Below, piece after piece: positions 25,611 to 35,764 of a stretch of 64,000 nucleotides of DNA. The stretch covers positions 62,001 through 126,000 of IMG/VR virus record IMGVR_UViG_3300023179_000029. One strand, 5' to 3'. The notes beneath the pieces are model-generated. The model worked only from the letters and a program-made list of their open reading frames with translations, searched no databases and had not been told where the DNA came from. The translations under genes were made by a program, and so were the position numbers. This stretch comes from a virus. How positions within the stretch are numbered: position 1 is the stretch's first letter; each line of letters starts with the position of its first letter.

Positions 25611-28600
25611 CTAACCCATAGAAACAATCGGGTTACCTTTTCGAGCTAAAGTTTCTTTCATTTTAACTTCTAAATACACTGTATTAATATTAAAATTAGA
25701 CACATTAAAAGTTGTATAAGATTTAGTATGGGTTGTTTGACTAGACGAATTTATCGGTTTATTGATGATAATAAACATGCTATCCAAAGTGTCTTGATAA
25801 AATTGCCCAGTATTCTGTTGTCCTAATCCATTATCAGCTTGCACCCATCCATTTGTATTATTTTTAAACGAAATTTTAGCATTGGGTTCAGCAGTAGCAA
25901 AAATATCTGTATACAAATTCATTGTTCCAAGAGTGGCATCAACGGCATCAATATTGCCATCGGTAAACTGATCTGCATAGACGGCCGCAATTGATATGTA
26001 TTTAGTTGAAGGGCGCGTATAAGTACTTGGAGTGGTATTAATTGCACTAACTCTTAAGTTTGATGGATCAAAATATGAATTGTTTGAAATTTGCTCCCCG
26101 GTGTTTACGTCTTTCCAAATACCGGTCGCACTATCTTTATAAAGAGAAATTTTAATCCAAACAAAATCAGTTGGGTTCGTGTCACAAGTTCCTATTAATT
26201 GCCAATATGAATTTGTATCATATGGATAAGTTGTATTAATACTGTAATAATTATTGTTTTGTAAACTTCTATATACTCTGTATATGCCATCATCTTGTTT
26301 GTAAGAAATTAAATCGCCAAGTGAGTAAGTAATTCGTGGATAGTCTGGGCCGGGAGGATTAGTGGCCCCAGTTTTAAGACCCTGCCTACCAGCAGAATCA
26401 GTTCCAAGAATATCTGGATTAAACCAATTGCCTTTATAGTTAATTGTTTTATAATTGGAAGACCTTGTAGAATCATAAAGTTTAATGGTGGCTGTTAAAG
26501 GCGCATTAGTTGCATTAATGTAAGCGCCGGTGTGAATATTAGATGCGGGTTTCCAAACAGTGGTTCCATCCTTGGTCATCGTCAATGTATTGTTAGATTT
26601 ACTTAAAACATAAACCCCCCGGTCGATCACTCCGGAATCGTCGGCCAAAAATGCTCCGACTCCAAAGTTGGCAATTGTTGAACTATTTGCAAAAGTTAAA
26701 ACGCCACTAGTAGTAAGGGTAGCGGCCGAGGTTTGTTGGCGGGTCGCCTTATCAGAATACCCAGTAAATAAGCAAACCCATACATCGATTTGATAAACAC
26801 TTTTACCACTTGGAAGTGATGAAGGAGTTGATAACGTCCAATCCATAAATTCAGTAGAAGAATTCGATACAGAGTTTCTAACTATGGTCGTTGCGAGAGG
26901 TGTAATGCCTCTGACTGTAGCTCCGGCGTTATGAGTTGTTGGAATAGTATTACTATAACCTCGTCCAGTTGATGGAACAGTTAAAACATTGCCAGATTTT
27001 GTGTATTTAATATATTCTTCATCAATAAGTACAACCCCAGATGCGGCGAACGCGCTTGCGCTTGCTACGGTAAACGAAATCGACCCTGCTGTGCTAGTAA
27101 TTGCCGTTGACAAGGTTGTGGTTCCCGTGCCATTAACGGCGGCGACAAAATCAGATCCCGATGGATATATCGACCATCTAGTACCGCTTTGAGTGGCAAC
27201 CGAAGGCCTTTGATTTCTAAACACCATGGCATTGGTGTTATGATTAAAATTTGCAACCGGTTTAATATAAAGAATGTCTTGATTACTACTTTTGTAAAAA
27301 CTATTAAAGTACATTGCAAGAGCGCCATCTGAATCAATTGAATTAAGGTATATAGTAGAATTTTGAGGAAGGGCGGATCCACTTTTTGTTAATTGGGTTT
27401 GAGCAGTATAAGATCCATCAATTGTGATGGTTGGTTCGTTAGTAGGAGACAATGAATCAGATTTTAAGAAACTAAATCCAGAAGAACCTTCAATGTCCCC
27501 TTCGGGAATCATGTACCTATTACCAATAATTTCCGGTTTATTTACATTTTGATCCGAAAAATTAGAAGGGCCATCATACGCTGAATGAATTGTAGAACTT
27601 TCAGGGTTATCAATTGGGGCATCATTTATAAATGGGTTTAACGAATCATAAATATACTGACTTTTATAAATATCACTAGTCCATGGATACCAACGAGAAG
27701 ACCCTAAATAAGTAAATTTATAATAACCTTGATAGCTATTTAAACCGCCAGCAAGATATCTTTTGCTGTTTAAAATATAATTAGTTGTTTGACGAACCGT
27801 AGTATTAAGTGGGAATGCGCCTTCTTCTAATATTGTCGGTTTATTATAATCTTTAAATATCGATAAATTAACTGCCAAATCAGTTGGAGCTTTGTATGAA
27901 ATTGGATATTGATGAGGTGAAAAAATATTGACTAAATCATTAATATTAGCCGGGCCAAAACCGTTTGTAAATTCACTAGATTTGCCATAAAAACTTGTGC
28001 TTGGAATGGTGATTGGTGTATACTGGTCTCCTCCAGTATTACGAATTGCATCTTTCATTTTTATAATCCAATTGCGAACAACAGTTTTACTATTGACACC
28101 TCTGGGCATAAGTGACAAATAAGGAATATAATGCCTATCTGAATTAAAAAAGGACTGTCCAACCCATTGAGTATCATTAGTAATAGTGCAGGATTCAGGC
28201 AATGAAGAAGACACTACGCCATTAGAATTTGACAATGTGACGGTATAAAGACCATTTGAATCAACAATTGTGTCGCCAGTAGTAAATGATATTCTGCCAT
28301 CTTTCGGAATTGTTTCACCATAAATGCGATAAGTCGTATTTGGCTTCAATTGTTGGCGCGAATAGGTCGCATTTTCAATTGATGGGGTGCTAGATGGCAC
28401 AGGTCCAATAACGGTAAAAATATTTGGAGAGAGAACGGTTTTAACGGTATAACTTCCATTGACGTTTGATGGTGTCGCCCCAGAAATTGTAACCTTATCG
28501 CCAATTTTTAAATAATGCGGACTACCCGTGGTATATGTATATGTGTATATTGATCCTGACGACGATACCGTGACGCCATAATCCGGCAATAGTGCATCGT

Positions 28601-31034
28601 TTTTAATAATTTTTTTATAAGTATTTAATATTTTTGTATGACCAGATGCATTCAAATTATTATTTGAATCATAATCAGAAGCTAAAATTAAATTTGTTTC
28701 TTTTGATGAATTTACATCTATGAAATAAATATTTCTATCGAAGAATTCGGCTTGTATTAATTTAGTAATCTTTTGATTCCATTTTATCATTGGTTTCAAA
28801 CCGTCTTGTGCTAATGGCACGATTGAAGTTGGAATATTATTATCAATAGAGTTTAGGAATATGGGGCGCGGATCGGACGATTCGATTTGCCAGTAATCTA
28901 AACAGGCCGTCCCGTTTGTTACATTTAAAGTGATTGTAATGGTATTTTCACCCGCAGGTAATGCGTTCAATCTTTTGACCACTGGTAATGCAAAATAGTT
29001 TGAGTCGTTTGTGCTTGGTTTATAAACATCCGTTCCAGATGTTAGACCTTGTGTATAAGTATTGCCATTAACTGAGATTGTAGCGCTAGCAGTAGATCCA
29101 TATTCCACCATGAATCCAATAGCCAGTGTTTCACCAGCAATAAAATTTAATGGTGTAGTAATTGTTACCGTAGTACTTCCGGATCCGCCAACCGGTTGAT
29201 ATCGCTGATAACTTCCTCCAGATGCGCTGTATGCGGCAGTGTTAACCGTTGAATCAACTGTTGTAAATCCACTCAAATTTGAAAATTCTGTAACATAACC
29301 GAATTTAGTAGACAATCTACTTAAAATAACTTTTAAAGATTGCGTAAAAAATCCGTCATTGTAACCTTGGCTTATTCCATATAATTTAAAGTCTTCTTTG
29401 CCAAAATTAATAGAATTAAATTTGAAATCGTTTCCATTAGGATAATTTTTTAATACCTGCCCATAACCAGTGGGAACGCCGCTGCTATGATTGTTGGAAG
29501 ACAATATTGCGTTAGACGCTCCAAAATTTTGCTCAGTTAGCAAAGGACTTAAACTACTCGCAAGTTGGCTAGAATACCTTTGAGAAATCGGCGTAGTCAA
29601 TCCTGTACCGACGATTACAGAATCTCCTACAAAACCAAAGGTGTCGATATCAGAACTGGATTGAGGTTTAAATGCCGTAGCATTAGATAAAAGGTCAATA
29701 ATCGCGGTTGTACTACCTTCTGTTGTTTGAACCAGTTTTAAATCATCAATATCTTTTTCTTTATAAATTAAAGATACATACGAACCAACGATTTCTTCTT
29801 CTGACAATTGCGGATATGAACCGTAAGCTAGGCGCTCAAATCCATTGATATTAATTGTATTACCAGAAAACGTTAAGCTTTGGTAATAAAGAAGTTCAAC
29901 TTTGTTTCCGGTCGTATCCGTCAACAGCGCAAACCCGGCGCCGTTTAATTTATCGGAAGGAAATCCGGTTCCTGACTGATTTGTTCCATAGGCATTATAT
30001 GTTCCATCGTCATTTTGTACATAATATGTGATAACAGCGTCATCAAATTGTTCAACTGGTTCGTTAATTAAACTATACCAAGCAACTGCCGGGTGAGTTT
30101 TCACAGCGTTGGCAACACTGGCCCAGAAACTAGCTTGTGCGGTCCATCTGTCGGCATCATTGGCCCAAGATAACCAATCAGGTTGGTTTCCTGCAATCCA
30201 CGAATTTACGCCGTTAATAATGACGTAAAGATCATATTTTGCAGCTAAATCACAAAAAGCATATAGGGCGTCAAGTTGACCTTGGTCAACGGCAAAAGGA
30301 TTTGTATTTACAGTCGTTGATACAATATCTGTGCCCGTACCCGTTACGGCTACATCCTCTGTATCAGTGGGGTCTATTTGACCTCCATTGGATGCATCGA
30401 TGGCTGATTGATAACCTTGGTCATCAAGCATAAATTGGTCCATTTGAAGACAAATGCGAATAATTCGTGATTTAGCAATATTTTTCATAATTGCTAAATC
30501 AAGTTCTATCGAACCCAAGCCTACTAAACATATATTGGTAATTGAAATGCCAGAAGTATTATTATTAACAAAATTTGAAAATTGTTGTTGGAACGTAATT
30601 GTATTATTAACTGTGTTAATATTAGAAATAGCTTGACGGTTATTGGCCGCATCTGTTGCAGCGCCTTCAATACTAAAAATAATTGACGCCCCATTGATAG
30701 GGCTTGTACTAGTCAAAGATGGACTTCCAGCAATAGTAACCTTATCTGTCCCAACAGTAAAAGTATCCGAGGTAAGCGGTTCATTTAATGTCAAAGTGAC
30801 GTTGTAAGTAAAAGTTGGCCCATTTCCAGAAACATATGACCAAGCTATTTTATTAACAGTAAAAACGCCGCCTTTAGCATACAGATTATCGTTCCAAACA
30901 TTTTCTATGATTTCTCCATATGCGCCGATATCTAAAATATTTAAATTGTCATAATTATGTCCCCAAGCAGGAAACAAAGAACCGTCTTGCTTAACAATAT
31001 TGGCTCCGTCTATTTTAAGCCTTTGCGTAATCAT
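25611..31034 (-). CDS. Giant tail fibre with glycoside hydrolase and inserted SGNH esterase domains
   Basis: 1807 residues. Residues 1-440 look like the first half of a cellulase-type TIM barrel, with AWYSLINEP (Glu about 325) as acid/base. Residues about 465-810 look like an SGNH hydrolase: GFVGDSVIVGTG carries the Ser, and NNLNASGHTKI the His. Barrel features resume at about 965, with FSPHQYP near 1040 and PTILEEGAF carrying a second Glu near 1071. The C-terminal 600 residues are beta-rich carbohydrate-binding-like modules. This should cut and deacylate host surface polysaccharide during adsorption. Catalytic residues are inferred by pattern only. The gene is flanked by other fibre genes. 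Confidence 0.75.
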   Translation of the reverse strand: MITQRLKIDGANIVKQDGSLFPAWGHNYDNLNILDIGAYGEIIENVWNDNLYAKGGVFTVNKIAWSYVSGNGPTFTYNVTLTLNEPLTSDTFTVGTDKVTIAGSPSLTSTSPINGASIIFSIEGAATDAANNRQAISNINTVNNTITFQQQFSNFVNNNTSGISITNICLVGLGSIELDLAIMKNIAKSRIIRICLQMDQFMLDDQGYQSAIDASNGGQIDPTDTEDVAVTGTGTDIVSTTVNTNPFAVDQGQLDALYAFCDLAAKYDLYVIINGVNSWIAGNQPDWLSWANDADRWTAQASFWASVANAVKTHPAVAWYSLINEPVEQFDDAVITYYVQNDDGTYNAYGTNQSGTGFPSDKLNGAGFALLTDTTGNKVELLYYQSLTFSGNTININGFERLAYGSYPQLSEEEIVGSYVSLIYKEKDIDDLKLVQTTEGSTTAIIDLLSNATAFKPQSSSDIDTFGFVGDSVIVGTGLTTPISQRYSSQLASSLSPLLTEQNFGASNAILSSNNHSSGVPTGYGQVLKNYPNGNDFKFNSINFGKEDFKLYGISQGYNDGFFTQSLKVILSRLSTKFGYVTEFSNLSGFTTVDSTVNTAAYSASGGSYQRYQPVGGSGSTTVTITTPLNFIAGETLAIGFMVEYGSTASATISVNGNTYTQGLTSGTDVYKPSTNDSNYFALPVVKRLNALPAGENTITITLNVTNGTACLDYWQIESSDPRPIFLNSIDNNIPTSIVPLAQDGLKPMIKWNQKITKLIQAEFFDRNIYFIDVNSSKETNLILASDYDSNNNLNASGHTKILNTYKKIIKNDALLPDYGVTVSSSGSIYTYTYTTGSPHYLKIGDKVTISGATPSNVNGSYTVKTVLSPNIFTVIGPVPSSTPSIENATYSRQQLKPNTTYRIYGETIPKDGRISFTTGDTIVDSNGLYTVTLSNSNGVVSSSLPESCTITNDTQWVGQSFFNSDRHYIPYLSLMPRGVNSKTVVRNWIIKMKDAIRNTGGDQYTPITIPSTSFYGKSSEFTNGFGPANINDLVNIFSPHQYPISYKAPTDLAVNLSIFKDYNKPTILEEGAFPLNTTVRQTTNYILNSKRYLAGGLNSYQGYYKFTYLGSSRWYPWTSDIYKSQYIYDSLNPFINDAPIDNPESSTIHSAYDGPSNFSDQNVNKPEIIGNRYMIPEGDIEGSSGFSFLKSDSLSPTNEPTITIDGSYTAQTQLTKSGSALPQNSTIYLNSIDSDGALAMYFNSFYKSSNQDILYIKPVANFNHNTNAMVFRNQRPSVATQSGTRWSIYPSGSDFVAAVNGTGTTTLSTAITSTAGSISFTVASASAFAASGVVLIDEEYIKYTKSGNVLTVPSTGRGYSNTIPTTHNAGATVRGITPLATTIVRNSVSNSSTEFMDWTLSTPSSLPSGKSVYQIDVWVCLFTGYSDKATRQQTSAATLTTSGVLTFANSSTIANFGVGAFLADDSGVIDRGVYVLSKSNNTLTMTKDGTTVWKPASNIHTGAYINATNAPLTATIKLYDSTRSSNYKTINYKGNWFNPDILGTDSAGRQGLKTGATNPPGPDYPRITYSLGDLISYKQDDGIYRVYRSLQNNNYYSINTTYPYDTNSYWQLIGTCDTNPTDFVWIKISLYKDSATGIWKDVNTGEQISNNSYFDPSNLRVSAINTTPSTYTRPSTKYISIAAVYADQFTDGNIDAVDATLGTMNLYTDIFATAEPNAKISFKNNTNGWVQADNGLGQQNTGQFYQDTLDSMFIIINKPINSSSQTTHTKSYTTFNVSNFNINTVYLEVKMKETLARKGNPIVSMG

Positions 31035-31038
31035 TTAA

Positions 31039-32580
31039 TTAATTAAGTCTATGTTCAAAGACAAGAGTGACTGTAAGATTTTGAGGAGCGGTACCAGAGC
31101 TAATGCCAGTAATGTATAAACCAATTCTATTTCTATCAGTAATAGAAATTGGAGTAAAATCATTACTATCTAAATGACTAGCGGTTGATGTAGCAGTTTT
31201 TCTAGTCGTTCCACTAGCGTCACTACCAAGCGTAACGCCTCCAGTGGGCAAAATAACGCTGGTATTTGATCCAGTGTTAATTGGATTATTATCATTAATT
31301 TGATAAATTTGAAAATTAACGGCTCCACTAGAAGTTGCATAATGAACTTCAACCAATTTCATGGATGTGTCCCCTTGGGTTAATCCAGTACTTCCAGTTG
31401 GTGTAGCTGGCCACCCATGAATTGCAAAAAATTGAGGAATTGCCAAAGCGCCACTGGTGACAATATTTCCTTGAATCATAAAATTATGAGAAGTCCTAAA
31501 TACATGAGGGTGCACTCCAGCAGCAACTTGATCAGATCCTGTTCCGACATTTTTAACTGCCGAGTTTCCAAGGCCAAGATTGGTAATAGCCGCAGGTTTA
31601 TTAGTTAAATCGCTTAAATTGGAAGATATTTGAGCGGCTCCAACAATTCTTGAATCATCGCCAGCGGCAACGGTTCCAGATGTTCGGCCGATATTTTTAG
31701 AAGCTGAATTACCAGCATCGGTAATTTGACTAATAGTATGAGTATGAGAAGTTGGAGCGGCGCCTAAATCAGAATAAGACAGGTAAATATTAGATCCAAC
31801 TTTTGGAGTGCCGACTGGAACAGTAATTTGAGAAATACCGCTTGCTGCTTCTGGAAACCAGTCCGAATAATTATTATTTGTGGTTTGAAATTTAACATAA
31901 GTTCCGGGATTAGTTCCACCAGTTTTAATGATTTTGTCACCGATGTACCAAGCATGGCCATTATACGGTGAAATTGCAGCGGTATTAAATGCGGTATCAC
32001 TAGATACCGATTCGTACTGGATCGGGGTTTGAACAGGTAAATAAGACGCATCGATTTTACTACTAGAATTTAATCCAACATAACCGTTGGCCTGATTTTT
32101 CTCCGACGTATTTTGTTTACCAGTCAAAGTCGATGAAAGACTGGTAATGTCTGTAATGGCGTGAGTGTGAACTAACGGAGCCTTACCGCTTACATTAGTG
32201 GCAATAGTTGATAAATCTGAAGTTAAATTAGTAATTTTTGATTGGCTCAAAGTGCCATTAATTTTTGCATCTGTTACAGATGCGTCACTTGGAGTGCGAT
32301 CATTACTTAATCTAGTATCACTACCTAAAACGAGTTGCAGATCTCCAGTGCCAGTATCGGCACTTATTGTTCTAGTGTTACTATTGTATATAATAGGAGC
32401 ATTGGCATTAACAATGCCGACCTCGCCCATATCCCCCTTTTCTCCCTGTGGGCCTTGAGGGCCTTGAACGTATATGCCGCCAATCGCAACAGAAACTTTT
32501 TGATTTTCGGTATTTAAAGTTAAACCCTGAGAATCTTCAACAAGAAGTATCTTTTTAGTGCCATCTATTTCCAGATTCAT
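31039..32580 (-). CDS. Tail fibre with collagen-like segment
   Basis: 513 residues from MNLEIDGTKKILL; ATGA overlap with the gene upstream decides the start. Residues 40-58 are collagen-like (GPQGPQGEKGDMGEVG). Shaft repeats (LGSDTRLSNDRTPSDAS, LTGKQNTSEKNQANGY) follow, then a beta-rich end. The DTRLSN repeat is shared with the 925-aa fibre. Probably part of the same fibre complex. Confidence 0.75.
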   Translation of the reverse strand: MNLEIDGTKKILLVEDSQGLTLNTENQKVSVAIGGIYVQGPQGPQGEKGDMGEVGIVNANAPIIYNSNTRTISADTGTGDLQLVLGSDTRLSNDRTPSDASVTDAKINGTLSQSKITNLTSDLSTIATNVSGKAPLVHTHAITDITSLSSTLTGKQNTSEKNQANGYVGLNSSSKIDASYLPVQTPIQYESVSSDTAFNTAAISPYNGHAWYIGDKIIKTGGTNPGTYVKFQTTNNNYSDWFPEAASGISQITVPVGTPKVGSNIYLSYSDLGAAPTSHTHTISQITDAGNSASKNIGRTSGTVAAGDDSRIVGAAQISSNLSDLTNKPAAITNLGLGNSAVKNVGTGSDQVAAGVHPHVFRTSHNFMIQGNIVTSGALAIPQFFAIHGWPATPTGSTGLTQGDTSMKLVEVHYATSSGAVNFQIYQINDNNPINTGSNTSVILPTGGVTLGSDASGTTRKTATSTASHLDSNDFTPISITDRNRIGLYITGISSGTAPQNLTVTLVFEHRLN

Positions 32581-32966
32581 ACGCCGACAACCTTGATTCC
32601 CCCGTAAAGCAGCGCATCCGTGATGCCATTGTGAGTTATGGTTAAATCGTAGACGCCGGATTTCCAAGTACTTGGCTTGCCAAGATTTTTTGTCACAGTG
32701 TCCGCAATCTGCAATTTAATTTGACCTTGGTTGCTGGTAGTAGTTCCAAGTGAGATCGTACAATCGGCATCCCGATTGGCGTTTTCTAATGTTGCCAAAG
32801 TTAATAATGCTCTGCCATTTGGTTTGTCTCTAATAACCATTTCCGCAGTGTAACCAGCTAAATTACGCGGGGACGTTTTATCCATTGTTTCATACAATGT
32901 TAAAACTTCAAAAAAAGTCGCGCCTTGCCAAATAGTAAAAGTATGTTTATCAGGTATCATAGTCAT
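32577..32966 (-). CDS. Fibre-base or baseplate adaptor-like protein
   Basis: 129 residues, beta-rich. FTIWQGATFFEVLTLY, then YTAEMVIRDKPNG and SGVYDLTITHNG match the layout of an N-terminal domain often found in fibre-attachment proteins. It leads the fibre genes and is translationally coupled to the collagen-like fibre. Both ATGs at 32966 and 32960 lack a clear ribosome site. Confidence 0.55.
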   Translation of the reverse strand: MTMIPDKHTFTIWQGATFFEVLTLYETMDKTSPRNLAGYTAEMVIRDKPNGRALLTLATLENANRDADCTISLGTTTSNQGQIKLQIADTVTKNLGKPSTWKSGVYDLTITHNGITDALLYGGIKVVGV

Positions 32967-32998
32967 GCTATAAATTATTGTCCGCTTAAGCTATAAAT

Positions 32999-33058
32999 CT
33001 ACAGCCCAATGTCTTCAGGTTCAATAATAATATCTTGAATATCCCAATCAATCTCCAT
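32999..33058 (-). CDS. 19-residue acidic micropeptide with perfect ribosome site
   Basis: MEIDWDIQDIIIEPEDIGL, from an ATG inside the last codons of the 783-aa gene. AAAGGAGG lies 6 nt before the ATG, an almost exact match to the 16S complement and the best ribosome site in this part of the window. Too short to assign; it could be a real micropeptide or a device for re-initiation. The next 33 nt before the adjacent gene hold nothing else. Confidence 0.4.
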   Translation of the reverse strand: MEIDWDIQDIIIEPEDIGL

Positions 33059-35399
33059 CGGCAGCCTCCTTTCCTATATCATCAAGGTCCAGCGTCCAAA
33101 TTTCAGGAGTAGTTAATGGCTGGTCCCCAAGCATAAGAGACTCAATAATGTGTTGCATGTAAGTTTGACCCGGGCGGCCAATAACCTTTTTCTTTGTATC
33201 TGGATGATTGTAAAATGGGGTAAGCAGTGTTGAAAATCCTGCATCAGCCTTTTTCTTAAAAGGAATCGCCCCCTTAGGATGATTGACTGCCTCTGCTTTA
33301 TCCCAATCTTTTGCCACTTGCTTACGAGCGGGTTTAGTGTCATTAAACCAACTAGGAGTCTTTGGCTTATCTGACTTTTTATCTCTTTTATCCCATGCCA
33401 CATGCTCATGCGGAGTTGGCTTGAGCGCATGCAAATGATCTTTAGAAGGATGATGGCCGGGTAAATGCAATGTGACATTCTTTAAACCTTTGGAAAATTG
33501 CGCTAGGGGCATGTGACCATATCCGGAGGCATCTCTAGCAGCCTGCAATTCTCGCTCGGCTTTGAAATAATCACGAAGATTAAGATCATCCTTTTTACGA
33601 CCAAGAATCCCTAATATCTCTGGGGTAATCATTCCAAGTTGACTAGTTTCGGGAGCAAGATAGAACCAAGCTTCATCGATTTGGTGAGGGTCCATATCTC
33701 TAGTGAAATATTGCTTCATTAGAGAAGATCTGAAATGGTGACCCCTGCCGCCTTTTTCGATATCTTCAAGCGCGGCCTTAGTGACCCCCTTGATATTTTT
33801 GGAAATATCAGAAATTGGTTTTACATGATAAGCGAGCGGCTGTGGGTAGATGGCTGAATCGGGGTGCTTAGATTCAAAAAACATTCTATTGTCACCAAAA
33901 TCATAATCTTCATGCACCTTGGCATTTGTAGCCCTTTTGAGACGCTTAATAAGGCGCTTGGTGGCCTCTCTGTGAATATCTTCAGAGGTTGCCTCAGGAC
34001 CAAGCTTGCGTTTTGCCTCGCGCTCTTCTTCCGCCCTCATATTGAGAAGGTGATGATTGGCAAGATCATTAATTTCATGATGACTAATATCAGGAGAGAT
34101 GTTTTGAATGTGCCTCTTTAACGGCATCATGAATGGATCAAGTTCTTTATTTGCCTGTAAATATCCACGGGCATTGTTATGTGAATCACGGGCATGGCTA
34201 AGTGCGTCCCAATAACGCATTGAATCATCTACCGAACCGGGGAGATGATGAAGGGCTTGATAATGCTGGGCGTGTCCCTGTTCGTGCTTGTGAGGCTTCA
34301 GAAAAGCGTTTCTAAAAGCGTTTGCTACAGCTTGCTCTTGACTGGCTTCATCTAATTGATGCCAATTAGATTTAATGCCATTGACAACATCGGCAAGACC
34401 ACGGCTATTTAATGGATCGACCATTTGACCGTCTGCATTACGAACCCTGTGCCAATTAAAAGCGTTATTATCTAATGGCAAAATACCAGTTTCATATCCA
34501 TCATTAGGATCAGCCAATTCATCTAATGATGCGGTCTTATCAAGGGTCGCATCATAAGGAATTTTAGCCATTGGCCCCGGAACAACGGTTTGAGACGGAT
34601 GAACCGGATGGTGATAAGGTTCGGGCGATTCGGGATTATCAAAAATCTTTAAGAAAGCGACCTTTTGCTGAGCGTAAGATCCATAATAAGAATTAAATGC
34701 GCCCTTGCCAATGACTTCAGTAAACAGTGCCTTTTGTGCAGTGTAAGTGAGTAGTGGAGCGTGGGCCTGAAATGCTCTGTTGATGCCAAACCAAGACCAA
34801 TCTCCGCCAGAAGCAACATGGCCCAAAATGTCATGGGCAATACGAAAATCTATAACCTGATTGATGTTCCAAACGGGATGAGAGGCATTTGCTCTAGAAA
34901 CAACAAAGTGTCCCTTTTGAGTAATGTCTTCCGCTAATTCAGAAAAACTCTTGTAAGGTAATGGATTGTCAGTAATTTCAATTTCAATTTCGCCCTGAAT
35001 AATCTCTACACGACGACGACAATCCTCGGCAAGTTCCATCCAAGCAGAGGCGGCCTTTTTATCATAAGATTTAAGATCGCCGTACTCATGGGCAATTTCT
35101 TCTTGTAAATTAACATAATCATCATCCCAAGCGGCAACGCGGGCATTCATAGGCATTCTCATACTTTGAAAACGCTGAATTTGATGCAGCAAATTACCGG
35201 CAGCGGTCTGCTCTGTATTACCAGTAGCCTCTAACTTTTCTCCATGTTCACTAGTTGCCTTAACGACATACCCATCTTTTTTAAAACCAATATTATTAAT
35301 TTCCCACCCAAGGCTCTGGATTTGACCCAGAATCTCGGGCAGGGGCGTAGTAATACCAACAAAGGCCGAAGTAATATCAATGACCTTTGGCTCTTCCAT
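33048..35399 (-). CDS. Large protein of unknown function with HDILGH motif
   Basis: 783 residues. N-terminal small domain (1-80), then a well-ordered segment VIDFRIAHDILGHVASGGDW with FGINRAFQAHAP, YTAQKALFTEVIGKGAFNSY and QQKVAFL, resembling a conserved phage segment that may bind metal through His/Asp. The C-terminal half is very His-, Lys- and Asp-rich with amphipathic helices. Contains DKTASLDE, a peptide type repeated in neighbours. No enzyme family could be assigned. Start overlaps the MazG-like gene by one base. Confidence 0.55.
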   Translation of the reverse strand: MEEPKVIDITSAFVGITTPLPEILGQIQSLGWEINNIGFKKDGYVVKATSEHGEKLEATGNTEQTAAGNLLHQIQRFQSMRMPMNARVAAWDDDYVNLQEEIAHEYGDLKSYDKKAASAWMELAEDCRRRVEIIQGEIEIEITDNPLPYKSFSELAEDITQKGHFVVSRANASHPVWNINQVIDFRIAHDILGHVASGGDWSWFGINRAFQAHAPLLTYTAQKALFTEVIGKGAFNSYYGSYAQQKVAFLKIFDNPESPEPYHHPVHPSQTVVPGPMAKIPYDATLDKTASLDELADPNDGYETGILPLDNNAFNWHRVRNADGQMVDPLNSRGLADVVNGIKSNWHQLDEASQEQAVANAFRNAFLKPHKHEQGHAQHYQALHHLPGSVDDSMRYWDALSHARDSHNNARGYLQANKELDPFMMPLKRHIQNISPDISHHEINDLANHHLLNMRAEEEREAKRKLGPEATSEDIHREATKRLIKRLKRATNAKVHEDYDFGDNRMFFESKHPDSAIYPQPLAYHVKPISDISKNIKGVTKAALEDIEKGGRGHHFRSSLMKQYFTRDMDPHQIDEAWFYLAPETSQLGMITPEILGILGRKKDDLNLRDYFKAERELQAARDASGYGHMPLAQFSKGLKNVTLHLPGHHPSKDHLHALKPTPHEHVAWDKRDKKSDKPKTPSWFNDTKPARKQVAKDWDKAEAVNHPKGAIPFKKKADAGFSTLLTPFYNHPDTKKKVIGRPGQTYMQHIIESLMLGDQPLTTPEIWTLDLDDIGKEAADGD

Positions 35400-35764
35400 C
35401 AGTACCTTTTACCGTGCCTGTGGGGGCGCTTCTTGTTTTTCTTGATCTTATTGGTAATTGAATTACCAATATCAAGGCCAAGTCCACCAGCAAGATCTAG
35501 AGTACGAATAACAATATCAGCTAGCTCTTCAGTGAATTCCTGTTCCTGCTCTGCTGTCATGTAATTGAGCTTAGCGCTTTCTACACCTTCATACTCATCA
35601 CGATGAACCTTAAGTGCTTCGCTGACCTCATCTCCGATGAGAGCTAGCTTGATAGGAACAATGGCAAAATCGCTGACATCTTCAATGCTCCAAAAGCCCT
35701 TGTCTTCTGAAATTTCATAGATCTTATCTGCAAGATCATTAATCTTATTACCTAACTTTGACAT
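35399..35764 (-). CDS. MazG-like nucleotide pyrophosphohydrolase
   Basis: 121 residues from the ATG at 35764, which shares its A with the stop of the gene before it. The motif set IGDEVSEAL, EFTEELADIVIRTLDLAGG, then DIGNSITNKIKKNKKRPHRHGKRY is the standard MazG-like signature: two acidic pairs for Mg2+ plus the basic NxxRPxxHGKxY end. These enzymes hydrolyse (d)NTPs, or possibly alarmones, to monophosphates. Its place amid virion genes is unusual. Confidence 0.88.
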   Translation of the reverse strand: MSKLGNKINDLADKIYEISEDKGFWSIEDVSDFAIVPIKLALIGDEVSEALKVHRDEYEGVESAKLNYMTAEQEQEFTEELADIVIRTLDLAGGLGLDIGNSITNKIKKNKKRPHRHGKRY

